A DNA stretch of 64,000 nt from Endothia cerciana (Eukaryota > Ascomycota > Sordariomycetes > Diaporthales > Cryphonectriaceae): positions 124,001-188,000 of the forward strand of contig JALRMH010000014.1 of NCBI GenBank assembly GCA_026119935.1, read 5' to 3'. A program made the translations under genes and the position numbers. The notes under the pieces were generated by a model, which saw nothing but the letters and a program-made list of their open reading frames with translations, ran no database searches and had not been told where the DNA came from. This document shows positions 31,284 to 42,296 of this stretch, piece by piece; position 1 is the first letter of the stretch, and each line of letters starts with the position of its first letter.

Positions 31284-33859
31284 ATGAATAACGAGACCCA
31301 CGCCCAGGCCAACAAAGGCCCAAGAGCATGTACCACCTGCGCCAAGGTGAGCCCCAAGCCTCCCGGAGGCAGCCAGGATTCGGAATCCTATCGGCTGATC
31401 CTGTTCCCAGGCGAAATCCCGTTGCATACCGGGTCCGATAGGACATATCTGCGAGAGGTGAGTTGCGACGCCGGCTCCCGGGGGGGGCGCAGTCGTGAAG
31501 AGCTTGAAGGGCACGACAAGCTACAGAAGTTGGCAATATCTGACATGGAATCACCGGGTCTGACATTCTCCGCATAGATGCCATCGTCTCAACAAGCCAT
31601 GCTCAGCGCAGATACCAGCTCCCCCGCGGAAGAGGAAGGCGCCCAGGCCCACTCGGGTCGCAGAGCTGGAGAAGCGTCTTGAGGACCTGACTGCTCGCGT
31701 TGAATCAGGGCAAGCCTTCCCGCCGACACCACCAGACGTTGGTTCCCCGGGTGAGAGCGAGGGTCGACAGCGGAAAATGGTGAAGCATGCCCATCATGTC
31801 CTTCCGGGCATCGGAGCTTCGCCAAGCCTCAACTTTCTATTTCCTGCCAGAAGCCTGGACGACCAAAGTCCGTCATGTGTGGGAAGGGAATCTCCCCGCC
31901 AGAAAACATCACCGATAAGTGAGGGCAGTATTGTTCCCAAGGTCTTCGCCACTTCTCAGAAGGCCTCTGATGGCAGTATAGCTGAGGAGAAGATTTTGTC
32001 TCAACAAGGATCGACGCATTCAAAACGCCTCTGGAGAAGTACGAGGCCGACTTCGCAAATGACACACGTGTTTCCAAACAACGACGATGATATATTTCGC
32101 CCCTCTGACCACATTGACCCTGGTCGGCAGCCCTCGCCAGCAGGTGCGCGTCAGACCCCAGTGCGATCAAGATCACACAGCAACCTCCGGCGGGGCAACT
32201 CCCCAGAGGCGTCTGAGCTTTCTGGAAGCGGACTGCCCGAGTGTTATCCAACCCCTGAAGAAGCACAGCGAATACTGGAGAATTACAGCACTAACATAGT
32301 GGCTGTCTTTCCCTTCATCGTGGCCCCACGAGGTATGACTTCAGAGCAGCTGCGCCGCCAGAGGCCCTTTATCTGGAAAGGCATCATGATGTCAGAGCCG
32401 TTTGGGGATGCAAGACGCCAATCCTTATTGGGGAATGAGCTATTGAACGACATTGTGGCAAAGACTTTCATCCAGCCTAAGAAAAGCCTTGATCTCCTTC
32501 AAGGTATTCAGCTGTTAATCGCCTGGTGAGCACCTGGAGAACCCGCTACGCAGGTGACCACTCTAATGCGGTGAGCGCGACAGGTTCCACCTCAACTCGA
32601 ACAGTTTTCAAGTGACCAATTTCCTCTACTTGATGCGCTCCATCTGTGCCTCTCTGGGCTTCAACGAGTCGCAGGGGTCACTGAAGCAGCAGGAACATGA
32701 CCCCACCTGCCTAGAGCACATGCGGGCCTTCGCTGGGGTCTATTACCTGGTGACAATGAGCTTCACGACCAATAAGATGCCCGATGCTTTCATGAATACG
32801 AACTACGTGACCCAGTGCTGTCGTGTCCTGGAAGAGAAGATGGAGTACCCTACCGACCAGCTTGCTGTTCTCCTTGTTCGCACCCAACAGCTCTCGCAGT
32901 CCATCTCCATGGCGCTTGCCTTTCGAGACAGTGTGAACAGTCTCCCCCTGAGTTTTCTCGTGAACACTTTCGAACGCGAGATTGAGAAGTTTCGCGGTTC
33001 GATCCCGGAAGCCCTTCGATATCATGGTGAGTCCCAAGAGAAGACGTGACAGTGCTCAGCCGTGGCTGACAGAGTGTCTTGCGATGCAGCCGTTCTCATG
33101 ACTCAGGTTGACGTGGCTGAGATCCTCCTATACGAAGTTGCAGTGCATGAAGAATCATCGGCGAGCTTGCTTCCGACAGGACGCTTTGAGCTGCTTTGGA
33201 AGTGCCTCCGAGCGGTGCGGTCGATGCTGGAGGGGAAATTCTTCCTGCAACGGGACGCACGTCCAAAATCGTTCTGCCTAGCTTCTTTCGACTATACATA
33301 CGGCATGCTCGTCGGCCTTAAGCTGTTAACCCTGGACCTGCCAGGATGGGATCTTCGGGTGGTGAGGAAGGAGCTGGACTTCGACAAGTATCTCATGCTG
33401 CAGGTCCAGGAGCTTCTGGACATTATCGTGGAGAGAAACAAGACGACACCCCGACCTGCGGATGGCGGTGAGGCAGAGGCCGCAGAAGGTCGACAGTCCA
33501 GCTTTCGGGACCCTTACAAACGGCTGGTCACCAAACTGATCCAGTTACGGGCTGGTATAGTGGCTGAACTCGCTGCCAGCATGCCTGCGGAGCCCGAAGA
33601 GCCCAACGACACCTGCGCGCAAGACGCGGATACGCCCACGGCGGGAGACGGGAGTGCGCATGTGTTGCCGGACATGTCCGCGCTTTTCGGGCCTGACCTC
33701 TCGGGCAGCTTCTTACAGGGCCTGGACGACCCTTTCTGGCAGGATATGACGTACAGTGCCAGCGAGTGGGAGACCAATTTCAGCGCGCTCTTGGGCTGGG
33801 GTTCAGACGGCCTTGTCAGTCCTGTTTATGCCAGCTGGACAGGCGTGGCGCCTATCTAG
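31284..33859 (+). CDS. Zn2Cys6 fungal transcription factor, complete
   Basis: Five exons: 31284-31346, 31411-31457, 31578-32525, 32584-33026 and 33090-33859, all joined by GT-AG introns; 756 aa. Exons 1-3 assemble the zinc cluster ACTTCAKAKSRC, then CERCHRLNKPC: C-x2-C-x6-C, x8, C-x2-C-x6-C. A basic linker (PPRKRKAPRP) and a dimerising coiled coil (VAELEKRLEDLTARVE) follow. From about residue 220 comes the fungal-specific regulatory domain (FPFIVAPRGMTSEQLRRQRP, LLIAWFHLNSNSFQV). The C-terminus is acidic and aromatic (LPDMSALFGPDL, DPFWQDMTY), as in activation domains. The cluster arrangement resembles War1/Leu3-like regulators, but the target cannot be told. Confidence 0.9.
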
Positions 33860-34640
33860 CGGACTCTTGCAGGGCTCGCGGCCTGGGCCTGATGCTCGAT
33901 CCTGGCTAGAGAGCCAAGCCGGTCAGCATAACGCGAGACGTTACGAACAAGGCTTGTGACAGAGCGCAGGCGTTCCCAGATCCCGACGGTGCTTCAGCGC
34001 AGCACGGGTAGTTCGCCCGGCGAACCCGGGTGGGGAGGAACTGCGGTATCTCTGTGCGTGATTGATTGTACATCCGACCCCACTCAGATCTCGAGGAGGC
34101 ATGGGGGATGACCGGTCGGTTCCTCTGTCTGCCTATTGTGTTGTTAGAGTAAGAAGAGGTGAAGTCGATGTAAGTCTCCCTCGCCTGGTCCGGGCGCGGT
34201 TGGGCAACCCTGATCCCTGAGGGCCGCACCGACCATCAACCTTATTTGAACCACATGCGAGGCAGTCGAACGACCAAGTTCGTGATGTGATGTACAGTAC
34301 GTACAAGCCGCACCTGATCTCCAGAAGACCCATGGACCCTGCCCAAGGGCGAGAAGTCGGTCATCGTGGCGTCGTGTACGTGATCGAGGAGAACACTGTT
34401 TACGTAATAACTCATCCCCACCGCCTGCCGGTTCAGGCAGGGTGACGAGCTCCTGCATAGGCCTCGGCCGCGCAGCACTGCGTCGCATCGTGCGTCACCG
34501 ATCATCAACTCGACAGCCAGCTCACGACTCACGACCCTGCACACCTTCCACCGCCCGACACGGATCAGCCCAGAAGCTGAGTAGCAGGCTCGGACACCGC
34601 ATGAGCCGACAAACATGCTGAGAGCCGACGGACGGCCGCC
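33860..34640. other. Intergenic, no gene recognised
   Basis: About 780 bp. It is GC-rich near the PXA-gene start and has short frames only. It contains the promoter of the PXA-domain gene. Confidence 0.5.
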
Positions 34641-37600
34641 ATGACCACAGACGCGCAGCCCAAGGCGCCCAACCCCAGCGCATCGAGTGCTGTTGCGGGT
34701 GCGAGCGCGAGCGCGAGCGCGAGCGTCAGCCCGGAGCCCCTGGCAGCTGCAGCAGCAACAGCCACCGCGCCCGTATCGCGCCCGCGGTCCAAGCACGCCC
34801 ACTCGAGCTCCAACGCCTCCAGGCGGCGTGTCCCGCGCCCGGACTCCTCCGAGTTCCTCTCCGACCGCGCCACCTCTCAGCTCATCCGCCGCGTGCTCTG
34901 CCCACAGCAGGTGCCCGACCGGGGCGGGACCACCCCCCCGCCCATCGACGAGCTGCTGCCGCCCCTGACGAGCCGGAACGACGTCGATCTGCAGCTCTAT
35001 GCGATCATCGCGATCGTGCTGCGGGACTTCGTGCAGGCCTGGTACAACAAGATCACGCCGGACGAGGCATTCGTCGCGGAGATCGTCCAGATCATGGCGC
35101 ATTGTACGCGAGCCCTTGAGCAGAGGTTCAGGAAGGTCGACGTGGAGCGCTTGTTGCTTGACGAGCTGCCGGACCTGCTCGACAAGCACGTCCAAGGTCA
35201 GCCCCCCACCCACCCCACCCCCCCCCCCGAAATCAGCACTGCATACTTGTGGCCCGGGCATCTGTTAACGGCTACGGCCTTCAGCGTATCGTGCATCCCG
35301 CAGGCCTCTCGTGCGACCCCCAATCGAGGTGGATGGGAGGGAGATCTACCATTCACTATGCCCCCTGCCCCATCTGTCTCCCATACCGAGACCTGACAAG
35401 CCCGGGACTGCTTCAGAGCAGGCCGAGAATGAGGTGGCCTACCGTCAGCTGCTCGTGCAGGGCGTGCTGGCCGTTCTTTTGCCTACAGAGGACCTGGAGA
35501 ATGAATGTCTGACGTCTCTGGTCGGGCAGGTCCTGTCGGAGCTCATCATCGGCGGCGTCGTCGTCAAGAAGGCTTCCGAGCCTTGGATGATATGGACGGG
35601 CCTGGCCATCCTGGCGGATGTGCTAGGGCGCCGGAGACAAGGCTCCTCAGGACCTGCCCCGCAACGCAACGGCCGCCCCTCCCCGGCCGCGATGGGTTTC
35701 TCGATACCCGGGCTGCTCTGGTCTTTTCTGCACTACATGTTTGCTCTGACGGGGCTGGTACGGCTCTTCGTCACCACGCTGGCCGTGAGCCGGTCCCTAC
35801 CTCCTCGCGGGCATCAGCTGTCCCCGCAAAAAGATGGCCGGGCTCCTCACGGCGCCGAGTCTACGACGAAGGACACGAGCCCGGTTCAGCTGGAGCCTGG
35901 CTCGGCGAACACACCGATCCTGGCCTTCGCCATATGGCCCACGATATCAAACCTAACTGGCATGGAACGTCGCATGCCATGGCTCCTGGGCGGCTTATCT
36001 ATGCTGCAGTGGTTGGCCATCCGGGGTCCCGGGCGTGCGGCTGACACCGATGGGATCGTTGACAGGTAGGGAGAACACTTTCCTCTTTCCTGATATGAAG
36101 CAATCAACCCTCCCCCCTCCCTCACCACACCGACCCACACTGGTCATCACACCGCATGGTATCTCGGTCACTTGACCTCGGTCATCCCCCCCATTCAGCT
36201 TCCAGGGCGCGATCGGTTTGCAAGTGCAGGCGGCTGACGCCCTGCACCTCCTTGGTGCTCAAGTAGGGCACCCCGAGGTGGCGTTGATGGGTGCACATGT
36301 AGCAGCATCCTTGGGAACACGGGGGCAAGGAATCCGGTGGCCTAATGCGCATCTGGAACTCCAATTACCCCAAAGTCAGGCGGGCATGTGGTTGAACACA
36401 CCTCGAGGGCCTTCTGCGGCCAAATCGGCAGCCACAAAGCCCGACAACGTTACCGCAGAACCCGCAGGTCCTGGGGCCCCTGCAGCTGGTCCCCAGATGG
36501 GTCATGTCGACCGGCCAATTGCGGCATGCTACCGCCATGCATGCAGCCGGTTGCACGGATGGGAATCGTGGGGCTTGCACGGCCGTCCATCCGCGAGCCT
36601 CATTTACGCGCCCGCCGCCCATCCTCAGGGCTGGTGCCAGGATCGGCTCGCTGGCCCAAGCACACCCCCCCTCTCCCCCATCGAGACCCTCGCCGTGACC
36701 GATCTCATCGACTGCAACCCGCCCCGCTGCCTCCCCCCGGACCACCATGCAATACCATTCGCATCCTTCTGTCCGCCGTGCTGCCAGGACTGTGGCACGC
36801 AGGCCTCGCTATTCGGGATGGGTGTCGAGGGTCCCATCGGGACCCGTCACAGTGTCAGCATCAGATGACCGCACGGTGCATTGACATTGGACGGCACGAC
36901 CTCGCGCGCAGCAGTGACGACGTCGTTCTCACATGCGCGCGCCCGGTCCCACTGCAGGCTGGGTCGCGTTCGACCGGGAGCGTCGTTATGGCCAGGGGTC
37001 CTCATATTTCGGACGGCAAGCTGCTGTGGATCAGGTATGGCTGCCCAATAGCGGACGTTGACCACTTGGACACCCTTGCCTCGCTGCCAGGGGTAATCAA
37101 CACCAACCTGTCATCCCAACAATCGTCCGGTATACCGCATCCGTCCGGCGGGAGCGATCGGTGCTGCCATGGGATGGATGACCTCGCCCGCAGCGTCGAG
37201 CCTTTGGTCTCGCTCGCTCCTTCGGTCCCTAGTGATCACGCCCGCTGTTATACACACCCTTGGGGCTGTGCCTGCAGCAAGATGGGTTTGTCGCTGCTGT
37301 GGTGCTGTCCCCACCTCCCCCCTCGACAGGGTCTAGGGACCGAACGGGGTTTCTTCTCTCATGAGACTTGGACCGCGTCTTGCGCCGGAAAAGAAGTGAT
37401 CTGCCACGAGCGCTGGGCATCATCTCGTTCTTTGTGGCCCGCAGTTTCCTGCTCGCCATATGGCCTGCTCCTATGCATTTCCCTTGACCGTTTGGTACCT
37501 GGCTCTGCTATGCTGCGCGATGTTCCTTACCTTCCAAGTCACGTCAGGCCCGAGCAACCCAGCCGCTGCCGATTGCTAACAAAGACTTGTCTCCGACAGG

Positions 37601-38116
37601 CTCCTCTCTGACGCGATACATCGCCATATCCTCGACCCGGCCATGTTACCCACAGCGCTTCGAAATCTCCGGGGGGCTATCTTTCCGAACAACGGCATGG
37701 GCTCCCAGACACTCTTCCCCCCCGACTCTGATCACGAGTTGCAAGCCCTGAGACGGAGATGCGCTAGTGCGCTATGGACCCTTGTCCCCCGGAGTGTGGG
37801 CAGGCTTTACTTTGGCGGCAACGCCTCCTCCTGGTTGGCAGCGTGGTTTACCAGCCCTGAAAGTCCACTGTCAGAAGCGTCGCTACGGTCCGGTCCGATT
37901 GGTACCAATGACAGTGGCGACAGCGGAGAGCACCTGAAAAGGGATCCGGATGCGCACATCATCACCGCGATCGAGACAGACATCCTTGACGTCTTCAGCG
38001 ATTCTTACTGCAATAAGCACCTCATGTACAGCGCCCTGGAACTGGTCCTGGTGAGACTGATACCGGAGCTGGCCGAGAAGGGCGTCGTGGAGCTGTGGGA
38101 AGATCGGCTAAGCTGA
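34641..38116 (+). CDS. PXA-domain (sorting-nexin associated) protein
   Basis: Three exons: 34641-35196, 35285-36065 and 37600-38116; 617 aa. The N-terminal 60 residues are low-complexity (GASASASASVS, Ala/Ser/Pro). The PXA domain follows: PDSSEFLSDRATSQLIRRVL, LQLYAIIAIVLRDFVQAWYN and EIVQIMAHCTRALEQRF in exon 1, then REIYHSLCPLPHLSP, EVAYRQLLVQGVLAVLLP and VGQVLSELIIGGVVVKK in exon 2. A hydrophobic segment (SIPGLLWSFLHYMFALTG, about 325-342) may sit in a membrane. Exon 3 gives LLSDAIHRHILDPAMLPTAL and AIFPNNGMG. PXA proteins act in endosomal trafficking; this one lacks PX and nexin-C domains, a form common in filamentous fungi. Intron 1 uses the acceptor at 35283-35284; the next CAG would break the frame. 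Intron 2 is 1,534 bp. Confidence 0.85.
36066..37599 (+). other. Exceptionally long intron (1,534 bp) of the PXA gene
   Basis: It begins GTAGGG and ends GACAG, with a GCTAAC branch-like site near 37575. Joining its flanks gives GIVDR followed by LLSDAIHRHILDP, a natural continuation. It is GC-rich and contains a plus-strand open frame of 407 codons (36388-37611) whose product is Arg/Ser/Pro/Cys-rich and unlike any family I know. An internal CAG at 36195-36197 could serve as an alternative acceptor. Confidence 0.7.
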
Positions 38117-39817
38117 GTTGACTGTTGTGCCTCCGGGACGATATCGATGTGGTAGCCCTCCCAAAAGTTCCAGCCCCGACCCCGGCGGCGCCGCTGTCAC
38201 ACGTACCATCGATGCTGTACATACACACAAATACGAAGTAATAGCCCTTAACTGATGTAGGTACACAAGACGCACGTCGAAAATTACGTATCCAGCCGCG
38301 AATGACCCGCCAATATTTCATAGTGAATCATACGGGGAAATTGATGGGTGGGATAGTGAAACCCGTACTTTTGTGATTGGTACCCCTCCCTCGTCTTAGC
38401 TGATCAAGAAAACCCCCGCAACGTTGGGATTCGACATCCTCCGACCGAACCACAGGCGCCATGAGATTCCCGTACAAACTTACGGGCCCCACCGCCCTCT
38501 CCTCGGCAGGCTATCTGCACGCCGCTGCAGGTCGAGTCTCGAAAGACGAACGGGGCACGTCTCACCGCAGCTGACACGGAGGGGGGAGGGGGGGGGCATG
38601 CTGCGGGCTCGCAGCCCGCCCGCCAGCCAGGGCGCGAAGCAAAATCATCGCAGGGCAAATCAATGCACGCAGGGCGGGTGGGTGAGTGAATGGCCCCCAC
38701 GGAGTGGGCGGCGAGCCCTCACTCACCGTCACACTTCCGATTCGACCAAATGAATCACTCACTCACATAGCAGAACACTGCGGGGGAGTGTTCTCTCGAG
38801 GGCGGGGCGGACGGGGCAGTAGGTTTCTGATTCGCCTTGTGATGTTGGGGGGGGGGGGGGAGGGGTTGGTGGTTTTTTGGTTTTTTTTCATGTTGATTGA
38901 GGGGGGGGGTTCTTCCTGTCTCTTGTCTCCCCCCTCACCCATGGCCACCCCTCCTGAACGAATATGCAGATGGCCGCCCCTGGGCGAGGAAGGTTTTAGG
39001 GTTGAGGGGGGGGGGGGGAGGGGATTGCGTGCATCCGATTTACTCCCATGTCTTTCTTTGCTCGCTTGTTACCTACTTGGATTACTGCCCCTCCCCCCTG
39101 GTTGCGACTCAGCGGTGGGATGACCAGATCAGATGAGCCGCCTGAGGTCTCCACAGGTGCCTCCGTCGCGAGCAATGGTGAACCTGCTCTGCCCTGTCCC
39201 GCTCCGTCCGGCCGTCTCCTGGTCGTCTCAGGCCGTCAAGCCCTCACCGTTCTTTCCTGTTTCCCTCTTCCCCCCCCCCCCCCTCGTGTACCGTTCAACC
39301 ATGCCCCGGAATGGATGTTGTTGGGTAGTAGCCAGATAGCCCCCTTGTCCTAAAATAAACATCCCGAATCCCGGAGTGCCTCTTGTTCCCGGATATTCGT
39401 GCCTGCCCCGTCCAACATGTGCTGCTGTCCATGCCGTGCACCCTACGCGCTTGCTCTGACCTGAGTAATCCCAACTCACTCGATCCGGGTTGATATTGAA
39501 CCTCGGCCCTAGGTAGTATGGTAGGTAGTATTAATATGAATGCTTGGAAGAAGAAAAGAGACATAAGAGGGAAAGCAAGCACCAAAAAGAGAAGAAGGAA
39601 GAAGAGATGGTTCCAGCACCAGGAATGTTTCCTCGAGTGCAGGAACAGAAGCGGAATGTCGAGGTATCCGTTTTCGCGTGAGCGGGAAAGTCTTCAGTTC
39701 GAGGTGGAATAACCTGAAAGCTGGATGGCGGCATTTGGCCGCCATTATGTGTGGTGAGGGGCGGATATTGTTATTTGCAGATTGTTGTCGAGCCCGTATA
39801 TATATATATATATATAA

Positions 39818-39867
<50 letters not shown>

Positions 39868-40207
39868 CCCTGCCGTCGCATACGTATGCGATGGTGGTGG
39901 TGTCGGGCAGGCATTCACTGATTGACAGTGCGCTCCGGTTCCGCCATCCCTCGCTCGGCTGTTTTGATTGTAGTGTCGTGGGACGTGTTCTCCGTGTAAA
40001 ATCCCTGTGGCCATTTTCTTTCGCTCAGTCCCTGTGGAGGGAGGGCCGTTCTTCGTAGTCAGACGCCGTGCTAGTCACCAAAGCTGGCTCTCGTGCGTGA
40101 GTGGCAAGATCCCAAAGCCGTCCGCGGAGCTTCATCCCCAAGGGAGGGGAGGGGGGATACGTACGATGATAAAAGTGGAAGAGCGATCTATCGAGCCAGG
40201 CCTTCAA
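38117..40207. other. Convergent intergenic region with G-tracts and microsatellites
   Basis: About 2.1 kb between the 3' ends of the PXA and CENP-B-type genes. Poly-G runs occur near 38580-38597, 38849-38861, 38901-38909 and 39007-39018, and a poly-C run near 39270-39282. A TA/TG microsatellite lies at 39797-39866. No gene recognised. Confidence 0.55.
39797..39866 (+). repeat. Compound (TA)n-(TG)n microsatellite
   Basis: About ten TA units (39797-39816) followed by about 24 TG units (39819-39866). Alternating purine-pyrimidine sequence of this length can form left-handed DNA and is likely polymorphic. Confidence 0.95.
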
Positions 40208-42296
40208 TCAGATGAGAGGCGAAGCCGACCCGTCCTCGGCTTCCTGTATCATGCCGCCATCGTTTCCTCGCTCTTGACAAACCTCGCCTTGGCCTTCGGC
40301 ATGCTGCCCGGTGTTGCTCATCTCGGCGTCGCCTTCCGGTATCCGATCCAGGCCGCCGATCCCGATGCCCATCCCCAGGCCGCTCACAGCGGGAGGACCC
40401 ATGCCCATGCCCGCCTGGCCCCTCGCGGCAGCCTGCTGCGCCTGCTGGTGGAGCCTCAGTTTCTCGGTCAGCCGGATCACGGCGTTGTAGTCGGTCTGGT
40501 CGACAAAGCTGTTGGGCCCGCTGTTCGCGATGAAGGAGAGTAGGGTGTCCGCTGCCCTCCGGGCGTCCTCCTGGCTGGGCGAGACGGGCGACGAGGCGAC
40601 AGACGAGAGCGCGGCGCTCCCGATCACGGGCGTCGTGCTGCTACCTCCCTGCTGCTGTGCCCCGCGGCCCGGGAGGCTGCTCATGCTGCTGCTGTGGTGC
40701 AGCGCCGGGCGGGCCGGCTGGTGGTGCGGCGACATGGTGCTGTCGAGGCCGAAGGGGCCCGCTGCTGCGAACTCGTGGGCGGGCGACTCGAGTGCCGAGG
40801 ACGGCCCGGTCGAGGGGATGCCCTGGTGGCCGGGCGGGAACTTGGGCGTCACGGGCTCGTTGGACGTGTTGGACTCTGTCTGGTTCATGTATTCGAGGTC
40901 GAGCGTGGGGAAGGTCTGGCTCCTCGGCCGTTGGAAATTGGGCCCTCCAGATGGGAAATGCCTGGCTTGGTCCGAGGACAGGAAGCCGCCGACGTTGGGA
41001 TCCGGTGAGAATGTAAACTGCCCTGTACCTGTCGGGCTGAGGTTGCTCTCGGAGAAGGACGAGCCTGCTGTCTCGGAGCTGAACACGTGGTGCTTGAAAG
41101 TGGCCCCAGACCCTCCGGAGGGCGCCTCGTTGAAGTCCATCATCATCGAGCTGCCACCGCCTTCCTTCTCTTCGTCGCCACCTGCACGGCCACCCGAGAA
41201 CGGCGACGGAGATTGCTGGTGAATCGGGGACGCTGAGGAGATCGCGCTGGACGGCTGAGAGCTTGGCAAGGTCGGCGAAGTGGTTGACAGTTTAGAAGTG
41301 GCAACTCTGGGGATGTTCGTCTCGGAGGCTCGCCGGATCAGCCGCCCGCCCATGCCGTGCTTCTGCTTGAACTTCTCGAGCCATGACGGGTTATTGATCT
41401 TGGTCTCGGCCTCTCGGAACGGGCGGGCATACATGCGTGCCTGCTCCTGGATCTCGGCGTCGGACACCTGCCGTCCTCTGTGCTGCTCGTTGCGCAGCCA
41501 GTTGGCCAGCGTCTTGTCGATGTCCGGGATCTTGCCTTTGGCCTTCTTGACGGGCGAGTTGCTGCGGTCTTCTGGATTCAGCCACTTGTCTTTCCGGCTG
41601 AGGACCTTGGACACGGTACTGTAGATGGTGTTAGCCCTATTCGCCAGTGTTTGGCGTGTGTCAACCCCCCAACCCCCCCCCACCTAGTTTGCTGGCGCAA
41701 TCTGGCTCCAGAGGACATATGCGGGCTCGCCATGCTCACCTTCGTTCCACCCCAAACATGGCGCCGATCTCAGTCTGCTTCATGGACGGGTGATCCATGT
41801 GGTACTGGCACATGCGCCGGCGGTCGTCGTCCGTCAGAGTCTTCCTCGGCTGAGACGCAGCCGGCGTCACAGGTGGTCTCGTGGCTTTCAACGACGGTAT
41901 CCCGGCAGAAGCAGGGGGTATAGCGACTGGAGGCGACGTGTTGAAGCCACCCGGGTTTGTCAACATGCTCGGCCACGTAGGATGCGAGGGTACCATCAGC
42001 ATCGGGAGTGTCGGATGGTGTGGAGGCGGGGCAGGCTGTGTGTGAGGATGTAATGCCGGCTGTGGAGGTGACACCGGCGGCGGCATCCGGCCCAGCGACT
42101 CGGAGGGAAGTCCATGGCCATGTGAGATAGAAGGCATGTAGGCGTATGCCCCGCCACCGTAGTCTGCCATTGTCGTCGGCATGTATGGACTCATGTCGCC
42201 CCATTGTTCGCTCGCAAAGGTCTGGTCATGATGGGAGAGGTGAGTATCATGGTCCATGCTGGAGGACCCTCCGATTCCTCCTTGGCTGTGCATCAT
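40208..42296 (-). CDS. CENP-B-type helix-turn-helix DNA-binding protein
   Basis: Two exons, 41740-42296 and 40208-41618, with a 121-bp intron; 655 aa. The splice restores the first helix-turn-helix (about 148-200): PRKTLTDDDRRRMCQYHMDH, QTEIGAMFGVERSTVSKVLS. The second CENP-B-like DNA-binding domain follows: IPDIDKTLANWLRNEQHRGR, AEIQEQARMYARPF, NPSWLEKFKQKHGM. The N-terminus (Pro/His-rich) and the long C-terminus (Ser/Pro/Gln/Gly-rich) appear disordered; a helix near the end (YNAVIRLTEKLRLHQQAQQA) may mediate contacts. There is no DDE nuclease, so it is a host-type protein rather than a transposase; S. pombe Abp1/Cbh are the best-known cousins, but here the second region diverges. A TATA-like element (42320-42327) lies about 25-30 bp upstream of the ATG. 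Confidence 0.87.

Noticed and set aside
36388..37611. 407-codon plus-strand frame inside the PXA gene as a separate gene
   Set aside because: Composition is odd, there is no domain, and it ends inside exon 3 in another frame; the flanking exons join perfectly across it. Recorded as an intron feature instead.
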